32,121 bases of DNA from Dimargaris cristalligena (GCA_027576995.1 JANBQC010000315.1:1-32121), one strand, 5' to 3'; positions 19,001 to 30,165 are shown, counted from the stretch's first letter. Numbers and translations are program-made. The notes: generated by a model not told the origin, from the sequence alone.

Positions 19001-21479
19001 CTCGCAGGCTCAGCTCGAACTCCACTCTAGTCGCTGTACTGCCTTGGTGTACCGCACGGGAACGGCCACCGACAAGGGCCAACTGGTTCGTAAGATTCTG
19101 TTCCCTAGCCCCGTATCGTTTGTATTTGACGAACAGCTCAAGATCGTCATGATGATTCTCGCCCTCGAGGGCCTCTTCATGTTTGGACTTAGTCTCTGGC
19201 TCCAGCAGCAGAATATTAACGCATCTTGGTTCAACGGTATGTTCTGTTTGGCCCAAATCATCAGCCCCATTTTACCCGCGGCGCTGGTCGTGGGCCAGTC
19301 GGTGGCGTCCACCCGGCTGCGCAAACAGCAGATCTATTGCGTGGATCTGCCACGCATTATGGTGGCGGGCAAGACGCAGATTTTCTGTTTCGACAAAACG
19401 GGCACGCTGACCAAAGAGGGCCTCGATTTCTACGGGGTCCAGTGCGTCCGGCCCACGCTGGAGGGTATCGTGGACAGTGCCCCCCGGTTTGATAACCGCA
19501 CGGAAGATTTCCCCGGAGTGCCCCGCCTCATGCGCCTGGCGATGGCGTCATGCCACGCCGTGACGGAACTCAATAACCGGCTCATTGGCAATCCCGTGGA
19601 CATTGAAATGTTCCGGGCGACGGGGTGGGACCTCTGTCACCCGGACAACCCCGACTGCCTTGACATGGCCGTGACCGCCAACGAACGGCTCCTGGTGCTC
19701 CGGCGGTTCGAGTTTGTCCACGCCCGCATGTCCATGTCGGTCGCGGTGCTCGATACCTCCACCCACCACGTGCATATCTTCGTGAAGGGTTCGTTTGAGA
19801 AAGTGCGCGACATGTCGGACCCGGGAGGCCGACCCGCCGATTATGACCGGGTGACCAGTCAGTTGGCCCGGGAGGGCTGCTACGTGCTGGCGGTGGCCCA
19901 CCGGGATTTGGGGCCCGTCGACCCGGACTTAATCCGGACGTGGAGTCGCGAGGATTTTGAAAGTCACGTGGTGCTGCTAGGCCTTATTTTGTTCAAGAAT
20001 AACCTTAAAACGGACACGGCCGACGCCATGGCGGAACTGAAACAGGGGTCGACCCGTACCGTCATGATTACGGGGGACACGGCCCTCACGGGAGTGTACA
20101 TTGCCCAGGCCTGTGGCATGACCCCGTCCGGGGACCGGATGTTGCTCGGTGACATCGAGATGGACAACCCCCCTCCTGATGGCCGCCCCTCCGACGAGGA
20201 CGGCCCGGCGGAAACTGCTTATGAAGTGGTCTGGCGGGACGTGGACACCCACGAAGTAGTCGATGTGAATCGCGCGCTCCTCGCCAGTGTGACGATGGAC
20301 TCCAATGCCTTGTCCAGTACCCTCGTGGGCAAGGCCGGTCCCCCGCAGGTCGGCCAGGGCCTCGAATTGGCCGTTACCGGCCGGGCCTTTAACGCTTTGG
20401 TCGAGCGCGACCTAATCCGGGAATATTTGCTGAATATCCGGGTGTTCGCCCGCATGACGCCACAGGACAAGGTTGCGTGTGTGCAACTCCACATGGAACG
20501 GGGTATCACGGCCATGTGCGGGGACGGCGGCAACGACTGCGGGGCGCTCCGGGTGGCCCACGTGGGCATTGCGCTGAGCGAAGCCGAAGCGTCCATCGTG
20601 TCACCGTTTAGCACCAGCGTACGGTCCATTTATTCGTGCGTGGAACTCCTGCGCCAGGGTCGGGCGGCACTCGCTACGTCGTTCGCGGGTTACAAGTACC
20701 TCATCCTCTACGGCCAGACCATGGCCATGCTCAAGGCCAACTTTTTTTACTTCCAAGGGTCCATCGCCCAATCCCTCTGGATTTTCGTCGATGCGTTCAT
20801 TACCATGGGCATGACCGCCTGTTTGGCCCTCAGTAAAGCGGCCCCCCGGTTAGCCCCCCAACGACCCACCGCCCGCCTGCTGGGCATCGAAACCCTGACT
20901 TCTACGGTGGGGATCGTTCTCATCAACTGGCTATTTTTGGTCGGTGGGTACCTATGGCTGTACCAACAAACCTGGTTCCGCTGCCACGAATTCGACGCCC
21001 GTGGTATTGATATTGCCAAATGGTGGCTGTTGGGCGACAACTACGAAAGCGCCTATTTGGCCTTTTTGACCATGTTCCAGTTTATCAACAATGGGGCGAT
21101 TTTCAATTTCGGCTACCAGTTCCGGCAAGCCTGGTGGCGTAATTACAGTCTGGTGGCCGTGTGGGCCGCATTTATTGCTATGATGAGCTACGTCGAATTA
21201 GCCGACCCGAACCGGCTGGGCTGTCTATTCCGCTTGAATTGCGGTAATCCCAAGGTTTTGGAGGAACTGGGCTTCCCCCGCCCCACGTTCGATATCGAAC
21301 CGTACAATATTGACCAGGGCCACAATGTGTTCCCTCGGTCGGCCCGGTTTTGGCTATGGAGTTACAGTATCGCCAATATGGCTGTTGGTTTACTATGGGA
21401 GAGGGCCGTGGTGTTGGGACCTCTCCGTACGTTATTGCGACGACTGTACCCCCAGTCTCGCCTGCAATTGAAACTGTAA
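16004..21479 (+). CDS. P5B-like P-type ATPase with Cys-rich extracytosolic N-terminus
   Basis: Exons: 16004-16097, 16701-17489, 17702-17966, 18121-18456 and 18641-21479. Phases agree and the sum is 4323 bases, 1440 aa. Residues 1-26 or so form a signal peptide (MRSRASLLPWVLWTLVMYTT). About 150 residues with 13 cysteines follow (for example CPLVCVTDLSEC, NPCLC), then a first membrane helix, a cytosolic loop, M1, M2 (SWYLMVAWFITLNITRHRL) and NFFRIQTR as in P5 pumps. Catalytic motifs are complete: the actuator motif DESSLTGEP (575-583), the phosphorylated Asp in DKTGTLTKEGLD (746), KGSFEK (877), MITGDT (970) and GDGGND (1122). The M4 motif is SPILPAAL (703-710), close to the P5B PPALP motif but with Ser first. 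P5B pumps act in vacuole or lysosome membranes, with polyamine export known for ATP13A2. The substrate here is unknown. Intron 1 (603 bases) is the least certain junction. Confidence 0.88.
16403..16424. repeat. (AT)n microsatellite in ATPase intron 1
   Basis: About eleven AT units within the 603-base first intron. Confidence 0.85.
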
Positions 21480-22253
21480 TCTTTTTTCTTTAATACATTT
21501 TTTTAAATATATTTATCGTACGTCTTGTCTAGTGGAATTATACCAGCTGGAATACTATAATTCCCGCTCGTCGTTATTGCTGTTGTTTCTTCTATACTAT
21601 ATTATAAAGCGACCTCCTTGCATATGCTTAATCTACACCAAACCCCGTGATCTGGATATGACTATAGTAAAGAGTAGGATGTTCATCATCCGTGTAGCTC
21701 ATCGTGTCTCCCAAGCGAAGGTCCCATGTTGAGCGTCTAACTACAGTCAATTATGAAAGACCCTCCCTAAGAATCGGGCACCTGGGCTAAGCAAAATGTA
21801 TTATCCGAGTTTCTAGTCTGTTAAGGTCCATCATATTACAAGACACGGACATGAAACCGAAACCCGCCTAGGCCATTAAGGATAGTGTATATGTAGAACA
21901 CTTCCACTCTCATAATTAATATCGCAACCCAACAATTAGCTTGTAAAAAAAAAACACGAAAATGTCTTCACCATAACATTTATTCGGCAATGTCTCAGAA
22001 CAATGGACGACATATTGTTGAATAATATATATATATATTGCAGAGACGAGACCGTAGCAACCCAACTTCCGATAAGGGTTGCGCAGGTGAAGGGACACGC
22101 GAATAGAGCGGAAGAGGATTGCCCCCCCCCGGGACTAGTCGATCGGATCGGAGGAAGGGATGTGTGTGGATGTGAGGGGAGGAGGGGGGACGAGGCAAGG
22201 GTGTGGGGTGGGAGATGTGAGGGGAGATCTGCCGAATATTAGACAATCGACGC
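21480..22253. other. Intergenic region, convergent gene ends
   Basis: About 770 bases between the stop of the ATPase and the stop of eL43, which converge. The first 40 bases are T-rich and contain candidate polyadenylation sequence. A short TA tract lies at 22024-22038. No gene recognised; the purine-rich stretch at 22090-22230 is the 3' flank of eL43. Confidence 0.5.
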
Positions 22254-22835
22254 TTAGACTTCCATCAGTTCACGGAGACGACGGACGGTCGACCGGACGG
22301 AGTTGGCAGCGGGGGTACTGTTGGGGGGTTGAAGTGGAAGGAGGAAAAGGAAGGACATAATATTATATTAGTTTCGGATGAGACAGTGGGGTGTTTTTCG
22401 ATCCGATCCTGAAGTAATGAAGCTCGATCTAGTCGCCGTTGTACTCGGATTCAGAGGGCCTGATTCCGCGATCGGTCCCACGGATCTGGCCGTTTCGGGG
22501 CGCTACTAACTAGTGGCACTGAACCACCGACAGCGGAAGGGGAGATAGCCGAAACCGTTAGTGGCAAAAATAAGGACGAGAGAGTAAGGGAGGGCGAAGG
22601 GTAGGGTGGGGTATACTTACGCGAGGGTCCAGGCACCGCCGGCGACGGTCTTCTTGCAGCCACGGCACTTCCAGATCCCGACGGCGGAACGCTTGATGGC
22701 GTCCTTACCGCAGAAAGAGCACTGGTAACGGGCGTGCTGGGTCACTTCCATCTTCTTGATCTGCTTACGCAGGGAAGCACCATACCGCACACCGTATTTA
22801 CCGGTGATACCGACTTTAGCAGTACGCTTGGCCAT
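22254..22835 (-). CDS. RPL43: Cytosolic large-subunit ribosomal protein eL43 (L37a family)
   Basis: The protein is a zinc-binding component of the 60S ribosome. Exon 1 is 22621-22835 (ATG at 22835) and exon 2 is 22254-22317. The 303-base intron has GTAAGT at the donor and CCCCAACAG at the acceptor. Joined length is 279 bases, 92 aa, the standard length of this family. The N-terminus [20 protein letters not shown] is typical. The zinc ligands are Cys39, Cys42, Cys57 and Cys60 (CSFC and CRGC), followed by TVAGGAW and, from exon 2, the conserved [12 protein letters not shown] end. In-frame codons upstream of this ATG are not family-like, so it is the start. The gene faces away from mL38, and its upstream region has pyrimidine-rich runs on its own strand, as is common for ribosomal protein genes. 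Confidence 0.95.
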
Positions 22836-23498
22836 TGCAGAAGATTTCTTTTTTGCTTCGTTCGAAACGACGGTGAAGGGGCGAAAGAAGTGGGAGGAGG
22901 TGTATGACACACGAGAGAGTGATGGTCAAGGAGAAAGAGAAGGATCGATCCGGGCTGACGATCCAAGACGGGCACAAGTACACCTCTCTGGTCTCCTCGG
23001 GCTAGGCGCAAACTCCCTCGCCCTGGCTTTCTCCTGCCAAAAACCCTTTCGCTCACCTAACTGACCCATATTGAATAATGTGTGCGCCGCCCCACCATGG
23101 GACATGGGTGGTATCAAATTGCCTACAATTTTTTTCCCTGGCGAAAAAAACTGGGCGGGTTGGGTTGGCCTGCTTAATTAGAATCCCCATGTCGCTAAAT
23201 CCACGTGACCTATATTCCCAATCATTATCAGCCATGGTTGTGTCATTTCCCCCACCTAATAATAAGTGCCCAGAGGGGCAAAGTGCTTCACAATACCAGC
23301 GGACTCGAAAGTGAGGTAGAGCAGGAGGAGAGGAGAGATTCAGCAATGATCCGCCAAATGAAGCCGATGGGACCCAGCACAGAGCAATGCGTGTGCTATA
23401 ATTCCTCCCCACCCTGTGCACATTAAGCGATCTATGCATATTCTCTGTTCCCATAGTCAGTATTACTTTTGTCTCTAGACTCCTTCACACACACCAAC
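22836..23498. promoter_or_regulatory. Shared divergent promoter region, eL43 and mL38
   Basis: 663 bases between the two divergent start codons. Near the eL43 side the minus strand has pyrimidine-rich runs (for example CACCTCCTCCCACTTC). No canonical TATA box was found. No additional gene is supported here. Confidence 0.4.
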
Positions 23499-24998
23499 AT
23501 GCGCTGTCGATTCCCCACTCGTCCGCTCACGGCTCTGGTACGTCGCTATCGGATTCAGGACCGAAACCAATAGACCCCAACACCGTTGGAATCCTCCAGT
23601 CCCCTGGTATGGAATTCCCTTTGGATTCCTTGCACTTAAGCAACACCAGTAACAGTAATAACTGATAATACCCGCCTATGCATATCCTATACCTTACACC
23701 CTCCTATTACACGTCACCAGCAGACCCTGCAGTCCCAAGCCTCGCTAAATTCAGCCCGGCAGCCCGGCCTTGGTGCCCGCCGTTGGCTAGCGCAGAAAGT
23801 CGACATCCTGACCGAATCCGAATCTTCGTTCCAGGCCCCTTATTTGAAGGCCAACCCGGCGTATGATGCCGCCATGGAGTTCTTGGCCAACCACGAAAAA
23901 GACGAACTGACCCAAGCGGAACGGATTAAGGAGTCGGTCGCAGCACTTCGCAAAGGTTCGTTAGTTGATCAAATCATTCCAGACAGATATTCCCAATGGT
24001 GAAATAAGGGATTTCGTCTAGTAACTATATATAACAAACATACCCTGTGATTAATTCCTTGGACTTATTTATTTGGCTCGAAACACCCCAATTGCATTCG
24101 CTACATCTTCTCTGCGTGCACCCACCCACACACACACATATATATATATATAGGCACCCCTAGTCCATCGGCAGAGGCTCAGATCCAGGCCGCTGAACAA
24201 GAAGCCTACAATCACGAAGTGGAGGCCGAAATTTATAGCGCGGAGACCCTGTGGAATTTCAGTCACAACAAGGCTGACCTGAACGTGCCCGTCTACCACT
24301 ACCTGGCCCACCAGCAGTTCCAGACCGAGTACCTACCGATCCTGACGCAACGGATCACCCAAATGTTCGTGGTACCCGACGTTCTCCCGCCCAGCGCGGT
24401 CCGCCCCGAACTGAAGCTCCAGTTGACGTATCCGGCCGCCCCGGAGACCCCGTTTACCGCGGGGGTCGTTTTGGAACCCAAGCATACCCTCGAGACCCCC
24501 ACCGTGTCCGTGGTCCCTTTCCACCAGGATACCCGGCTCTATACCCTCGTCATGGTGGACCCCGATCACCCGAACCAAACCACCCAGCGTTACGAAGAGC
24601 GCTGCCATTGGTTGGCCACCAACTTGGCCCTCAGCGTGTCCATTGCCTCCCCCGCCACTTTTGACACGGTCCTCCCGTACTTGCCCCCCCACCCGGCCCA
24701 AGGGTCTAAGCGGCACCGCTATACCTTCCTGCTCCTGGAGCAGCCCAACGGCGGGCGGGACCGTCTGGAGGTCAAGTTAGCCACCGAATCGCGGGACTTT
24801 AACACCCGTAGTTTCTGCGCCGAGCACGGGTTGGCCGTCCGTGGCATCACCTTTTTCCGGGCCGAGTACGACGAGTCGGTCAGGGGGGTGTATGAGAATA
24901 TCCTGGGCACCCCTAGTCCCTGTTACCAGGCCTTCCCGTACATTGATCCTCGCGTTGGCCCCGACGGCAAGATGATCAATCGTTACAAATACTTCTAA
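23499..24998 (+). CDS. MRPL35: Mitochondrial ribosomal protein mL38 (PEBP fold)
   Basis: Component of the mitochondrial large ribosomal subunit, built on a phosphatidylethanolamine-binding-protein fold. Exons: 23499-23537, 23733-23955 and 24154-24998. The sum is 1107 bases, 368 aa, close to the yeast protein. The N-terminus (MRCRFPTRPLTAL, then SARQPGLGARRW) is basic with no acidic residue, as expected for a mitochondrial presequence. A helical region follows (AERIKESVAALRK, AEAQIQAAEQEAYNHEVEAE). The PEBP core includes YTLVMVDPDHPNQ (Asp at about 223), CHWLATNLA and RYTFLLLEQP. The end is DGKMINRYKYF. Intron 2 ends in a TA microsatellite whose last TAG is the splice site. The exon 2 acceptor has three in-frame candidates (23721, 23724 or 23733), which changes only four residues. 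Confidence 0.92.
24127..24153. repeat. (CA)n(TA)n tract forming the 3' splice site of mL38 intron 2
   Basis: CACACACACA followed by TATATATATATATATAG directly abuts exon 3. The repeat replaces the usual pyrimidine tract. Confidence 0.75.
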
Positions 24999-26093
24999 AT
25001 GTTGGCTGTTTCGTGGTAGTACTATTTTTTTATTTCTTTGCTTTTTATTGAGATTTATAGTAGAGTCTGAATGTCTCTCTCTCCCCTCTCTCTATATATA
25101 GACATCCCAGCCCCCCTTTATCCTAACATACTATTTTGTTTTTTCATACACCTAACCTTTTAAAAACCGCACCCCTTTTTATTTAATAAAATGCCTTCTC
25201 TACTAAGAACATAGATAAGGGAGCTGATAGTATGTATTTTGGAGGTGGGAGAAAACGGGGGGAAATAATAATACTTTCCTTCGGTGGCGGGGGAATTCCA
25301 ACCAGGCTCAGTGAGAGGATTTTTTACAATGGGATATCCGATTGGGTCAACTTCACCCAAAATATTCGCCAATGTGTCCTAAAGAATTTTTTGAGAAAAA
25401 AAATATTTAAGAGATCTCACACCAGCCATTTTCAATCACTTCTGTCTGTCTGGATAATCCACAGTGATGCCTTTGTTCTATTTTTTTTTTTGAATGGTGG
25501 TCTATTGGCTGTAAAGGTATTGTTATGGGTGGTAGGGTTTAGTAGAAATTTACTTTTCCTAATGCATAGCCTTATAGAGACTCCAGTATACCACTTTACG
25601 AATGAACCTGTGAGGTTCCTGTATCCATGGGTGCAATATTCAACCTGGTACCCATTCTTAAAATGAGGCAAAGTAATCATACATTGACTTGCAGGAGGGG
25701 GTCTCTGGTGTAAAAGCCATTGGGGAAAATGAACTAGAATAAATGGTATGGTATTTAATCATGAGATGATAAAGGATTAAGAGAGAAATGGCTAATGAAG
25801 AAAAAAATAAGATAGCAAGAGGGAATAAATGCGATCTAGCCAACTCGTGTGGGGGATTGAATGGATATGAGAAGTGTAAATAAAAAAGGAATGGAATTCG
25901 GGGAATAATCCAAGGAGGATTACAAAATGGTGTAGCCCGTTTATGTAATATGAGGTGTGGGTGAATGATAATATCAATAGTTTAACCGGAAAAGATTAGG
26001 CAACCCCCGAAACCCTTTGGAGTTTATATAAGTGTGTGAGGGGATATGGGAGGGGGGTATACAGGCGTTGCAACTTCAAGCCACTCGTCGAAC
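24999..26093. other. Intergenic region between convergent mL38 and Kap123
   Basis: About 1.1 kb of AT-rich sequence. An AATAAA for mL38 lies at 25185-25190, 187 bases past its stop. An ATG-initiated frame of 144 codons (25232-25666, plus) is present; it is AT-rich, hydrophobic, unlike the codon use of the neighbours and probably not a gene. Nothing else was recognised. Confidence 0.5.
25185..25190 (+). terminator. Poly(A) signal of mL38
   Basis: AATAAA in ATTTAATAAAATGCC, 187 bases downstream of the stop. Confidence 0.45.
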
Positions 26094-29000
26094 TTAGGCC
26101 AGGTTTTGCAGCACCGAATTGACCTTAGCCAGCTGGGCGGGTTTCAGCTGTTCGTCGGCGTTAGCCTGGACACTCTGCAGAATACCCTTGAGTTGCGGGA
26201 GGTGGGGCTGCACGGCGGGGTGACCTTCAGCGATCAAACCGCACACGAAGTCGTAAACGGGCTCATTTTCGGCGAAATCGGCCTGGAGGGGCAAGTGACG
26301 CACCAGGGTGCTAAGGATATCAGGGAGGGGCACGGCGGCCAGATCCTTCATGGAAATGCGGGCGAGAGCACCACAGGCATTATCTAGGAGATTCTTGGCG
26401 TTGCGGTGACGGTCGGCCTGGGCAAAGATGGTGTGCAGGGCACCCAGGACGGCGTTGACATCAATGGGGGCGCTACCGGCGGGGGCGTAGAAGACCAGGG
26501 CACCCACGGCGAAGGCGGCGTTGCTCTTCACTTCGGGGTCGGGGTCGGCCAGGGCCTGGAGGAACAAAGGAAGTAGGTCACCGACAAAGGGGGCACAGCC
26601 TTCCTTGAGGCCGGACACGGATTCGCCCAGGCAGCCAATGGCCATGGACCGTTCGGGCACATCCTCATTGGCGGTGTAGTAGCCAGCAATAAAAGGCAGG
26701 AACACCTGGAAGTAGGGGGTGAAGTGGGGGCCCAGCACCAAGCACAGAGCGGCCACTACATCGGCGGCCCCACCGGTAAGTACGGCGTCCCGCTTCTGCT
26801 TGTCCTCGTCGTCCAATTGGTTATCTTCATCCGCATCATCTTCCTGGCAGAGAGCCTTCTTCTGCAGAATGTTGCCCAGTTCATTACAAAGGGCGGTCAG
26901 GTTGGCATCGGGACTCTGGGAGCTGGCCGATAGGTCAGCGGCCGAGTCGGCGGAACCGGCACCCAGGGACTTGTACACCAAGAGAGCGGGGCCCATAGTC
27001 TTGAGAGCCTGGGTCAATTCGACGCAGATTTGGATCACGACGCCCACCACCTCCTCTTCGGCCCAAACGGCCATAACGGCGGGCATGACAATCTGGATCA
27101 GCTGGGCCAGAGTCTGGTTCACGGGAACCTGGACGGGCCAGCCGGCCACCCAAGGGGCGTTACCGGAAATGCGGTGGAAAGTGAGCAGGCACTTGAACAG
27201 GGCCCCGACGACCGCCGTACGGACGTGGTCGGCATCATGGTCGGCCAGCTTAACCAATTCCTGGATGGTAGCTTCGGCGTAGGGCAAGAAGTGGGTACCG
27301 GTGTTGCTGAAGATCTCACCCAACACGTCGGCAGCCACCTCCTTCTCGTCGGCCACGGCGGTATTGACGTAAAAGTCGTCTTCCTGGTCGGACAGCAGCT
27401 CCTCTTCGTCGTCCTCAAGGGCCGCAGTGACGGCGGCAGTCCCCTCGATATCGGTGGTACCGTCGCCGACCTGGATGCTCTCATCGACTCGGCAGCTCTG
27501 CAGAAGCGGGGGAACGACGAACTGGAGGTAGGGGGCAAAGTCATCGCCAAAGACCTCGCTAATGGTGCCGAAGAAGAGGAAAGTGCAGTCACGGAGACGG
27601 CCTGAGCTCAATTCCAGGCCCTCCAGAGCCAGCTTCATGAAACCCTCGAGGTGGGGAGCAAAGACTTCCTTACCCACGGCGCTGGCGATCACCCCCACGG
27701 TGTCAACGGCAATACCGCGCAGGGCAAAATCGTCCTCCACGGTGGAGACGGTGAATTGGTGGCGCATGCGCTGGATAATGTTGTCGAAGTAGGGCAGGAA
27801 GGCAGAGCCAGCGGCGTTGGCGGCACTACCCAAGGCCCCGGTGACGGTGATCTGGATCTTGACGGGAGCGGTTTCCAGCAGGTGGGTCAAGCCATTGATC
27901 AGAGTGGGCAGGTATTCCACCACCACGGTCGAATCCATACCCTCCAGGATAGCGTCGAGGGCATTGCACGAGTATTTGATCACATCAGTGTGGGCGTCAC
28001 CCATCAGGTTGAAGATAAGGGGCAGGAGGGTGGCGTGGTGTTCGGCAATTTCCTCCTCGAAGTTTTCGGCGAATGAGCCGAGGGCCATGCAGGCGGCGCG
28101 GCGGACCGAGATGGCGGGGTCCTGCAGACCGGCCACGACCAGACGGATCAAGTCGTTGATCTTGTCGGTAATAAGGTCAACGGAGGGCTCAATCAATACG
28201 GCGAAGCTCAGCATAGCGGCCTTGCGGAAGGAAGGAGTGGGGTTTTGCATATACTGCAGCACCAATTGCATAGTCACGGGGAAGACGGCCGAGGCGGGCA
28301 GGTAGGTACCCAAAGAAGATAGCGTGGTGAGGGCCACCTTGCTGGCACTATCGTCATCATCGTCCTCATCATCACTATCGTCGGCAGACTGATCCTGGGC
28401 ATCGCCGTCTTCGGAGGGCTCGGCAATAATGGGCATAAGGGCCTGGATCAAAGGGGTAACCAGCTTGAGCTTCTGCAGCTTACTGCGCTTGAACATGGTG
28501 GCCATGGAGATAAAGGACAGGGCCATGCTGCGGATGGAATCGGGGTACTGGCGGTTCCCGGCGACGGTCATGAAGAACTGGACGAGATCGGCAAAGTGCT
28601 TGGTCAACAGAGGAGTCTCCAGAACCAGCAGCGAATCAAACACATCGAAACCGTGGCTGACGCCCTCCTCGTCGCCGTTGCTCAGGCAATCCTCAATGAC
28701 ATTGACCATAGCCGGCACCAGGTCCCGGAAGGTCTTGACGTCCTCGGTATTTTCGGGTTCGAGGAACTCGGCGACCTTACCGAGGGCCTGCAGGGTAGTG
28801 ACCCGCACGGTACGGGACTCGGGGTCGCGAATGGACTGGGCGAACAAACCGAACAGTTCGGCCAGGGCCTGGGAAGTGTTCTGCAGCTCGCCGTCGGCGA
28901 TGACTTCGAACAGGGTGTACAGCACGTAGATACCGGTTTCCCGCTCGCTGGTCTGGGCGCTGCGGCTAAGCTGGAACAAAAAGGGGAGCAGCTCGGACCA

Positions 29001-29363
29001 TTTGCCCAGGTCCTGGATCACTTCGGCAATGGCCGAGATGACCCGGGACAAAGCGTGCCGTACGGCGGCTTCGGGATCCTGGACGACTCGCTCGAGAAGG
29101 TGTTTCTGGATAGAGACCTGCAGCTCGGTGGGCACTTGCACCCACTGCTTGATCACCCGCTTACGGAGCTCGACGGCCGCCAGCTGGCGCAGCTCGGGGG
29201 CCGCGCCTTGGCTGGCGATCTCGGTCAGAGCGGGGACGCTGGCGGGTTGGCTATAGAAGTCCTTGTTCAGAGTGGCGGTCAGCGAGAGAATCTCCTGGGT
29301 GTCGGTGGCCTTGATAAACCGCTGGAGGGCTTCGTTCAAGCTGGCGGTGAATTGGGGGTCCAT
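26094..29363 (-). CDS. KAP123: Karyopherin-beta of the Kap123 / importin-4 family
   Basis: Nuclear import receptor made of HEAT repeats. In yeast the Kap123 family carries ribosomal proteins and histones H3/H4 through the nuclear pore. This is one uninterrupted frame of 1089 aa, close to the usual length of about 1070-1110. The start is in CACC-ATGG and begins MDPQFTASLNEALQRF. Near residue 60 the motif LRQLAAVELRKRV is the hallmark N-terminal block. HEAT-like units run throughout, for example DPAISVRRAACMALGSFAEN and DPDPEVKSNAAFAVGALVFY. Acidic loops lie at about 320-345 (DDSDDEDDDDDS), about 650 and about 870, typical for cargo contact or release. No intron is visible, unlike its neighbours. 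It is convergent with mL38. Kap121 and importin-5 are the nearest alternatives, but the motifs fit Kap123 better. Confidence 0.92.
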   Translation of the reverse strand: MDPQFTASLNEALQRFIKATDTQEILSLTATLNKDFYSQPASVPALTEIASQGAAPELRQLAAVELRKRVIKQWVQVPTELQVSIQKHLLERVVQDPEAAVRHALSRVISAIAEVIQDLGKWSELLPFLFQLSRSAQTSERETGIYVLYTLFEVIADGELQNTSQALAELFGLFAQSIRDPESRTVRVTTLQALGKVAEFLEPENTEDVKTFRDLVPAMVNVIEDCLSNGDEEGVSHGFDVFDSLLVLETPLLTKHFADLVQFFMTVAGNRQYPDSIRSMALSFISMATMFKRSKLQKLKLVTPLIQALMPIIAEPSEDGDAQDQSADDSDDEDDDDDSASKVALTTLSSLGTYLPASAVFPVTMQLVLQYMQNPTPSFRKAAMLSFAVLIEPSVDLITDKINDLIRLVVAGLQDPAISVRRAACMALGSFAENFEEEIAEHHATLLPLIFNLMGDAHTDVIKYSCNALDAILEGMDSTVVVEYLPTLINGLTHLLETAPVKIQITVTGALGSAANAAGSAFLPYFDNIIQRMRHQFTVSTVEDDFALRGIAVDTVGVIASAVGKEVFAPHLEGFMKLALEGLELSSGRLRDCTFLFFGTISEVFGDDFAPYLQFVVPPLLQSCRVDESIQVGDGTTDIEGTAAVTAALEDDEEELLSDQEDDFYVNTAVADEKEVAADVLGEIFSNTGTHFLPYAEATIQELVKLADHDADHVRTAVVGALFKCLLTFHRISGNAPWVAGWPVQVPVNQTLAQLIQIVMPAVMAVWAEEEVVGVVIQICVELTQALKTMGPALLVYKSLGAGSADSAADLSASSQSPDANLTALCNELGNILQKKALCQEDDADEDNQLDDEDKQKRDAVLTGGAADVVAALCLVLGPHFTPYFQVFLPFIAGYYTANEDVPERSMAIGCLGESVSGLKEGCAPFVGDLLPLFLQALADPDPEVKSNAAFAVGALVFYAPAGSAPIDVNAVLGALHTIFAQADRHRNAKNLLDNACGALARISMKDLAAVPLPDILSTLVRHLPLQADFAENEPVYDFVCGLIAEGHPAVQPHLPQLKGILQSVQANADEQLKPAQLAKVNSVLQNLA

Positions 29364-29520
29364 GGTGCAAAAACTGAATAGGATGGAGGCGCACTCGGCT
29401 GGGGACAGGTTGGAGAGGAAAAGGAGAAAAGCAGCGGAGTGTAGAGAGGGATCCGGTGCTGGGGGGTGGATAGGCTATATATTATTAGGCGGGGGTATAT
29501 AAAGAAGGGGGTATATGGCT
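29364..29520 (-). promoter_or_regulatory. Promoter region of KAP123
   Basis: On the minus strand, TATATACCCCCGCC and ATAATATATAGCC lie 110-150 bases upstream of the ATG, followed by a CT-rich leader. Either could serve as a TATA element. Confidence 0.35.
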
Positions 29521-30162
29521 GAGTGAAATAGAAGCAGGGCTTGGGGAGACACCACAGGAACAGGGGATACTGAATTGAATGGTTCAATAGGAAAAAAAGA
29601 CCGGGTGAATACGTGAAAATTGGGTGAGTTGCAAAGCGGTAAAATCAACCACTGGCACCGAAAAATGCAGAGTAGTCGTAAAAGCGACACAGCAGCCCAG
29701 GCCAATGTTCCTCCTATATACCAGAATAAAAGGTATTGAGCAGAATCTATCCTTTTTTCTATTCCATTTTTTTTTTGTAAAAAAACTAGTTGGAGTACAT
29801 ATTATTATCATGCGGTCTAGGGAGGTGTGCGACGCAACAGCAGCCCCTTTACCATGGACCAGTAGTGACACAGCGAAGAGGGCGGACAATCATTGAAAAA
29901 AATATATATTTAAAGAAGTGTGTCCACAGCCGTCGTCACAATGCCCCCCATTCGACTAAAAAACCCAGTCAAGTGAAGGGGAGACCACCGCTAACGAGAG
30001 GGCCTACTGAATAGCACTTATACAAGTAGAGCTGATTCCAAATGGCAGTCGTATAAAGAGTGCAGCCGCTATTGGAGTTGGTATGAATTAGTAGGTGGTT
30101 CTAGCCCCTTTTCGGCACCTGAACTGGGCCAGAAGCCGACGCAGTACACGGACGGCCGAACA
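29521..30162. other. Non-coding, nothing recognised
   Basis: About 640 bases upstream of KAP123 with only short overlapping frames and A/T runs. Confidence 0.45.
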
Positions 30163-30165
30163 ATA

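Noticed and set aside
25232..25666. 144-codon ATG frame between mL38 and Kap123
   Set aside because: AT-rich, hydrophobic by composition, overlaps an opposite-strand frame, and has no promoter, domain or codon bias like the neighbours.
28596..29381. 261-codon open frame antisense to the karyopherin gene, with others at 27030-27605 and 26719-27282
   Set aside because: Shadows of a strongly codon-biased real gene on the other strand; composition is repetitive and no domain is present.
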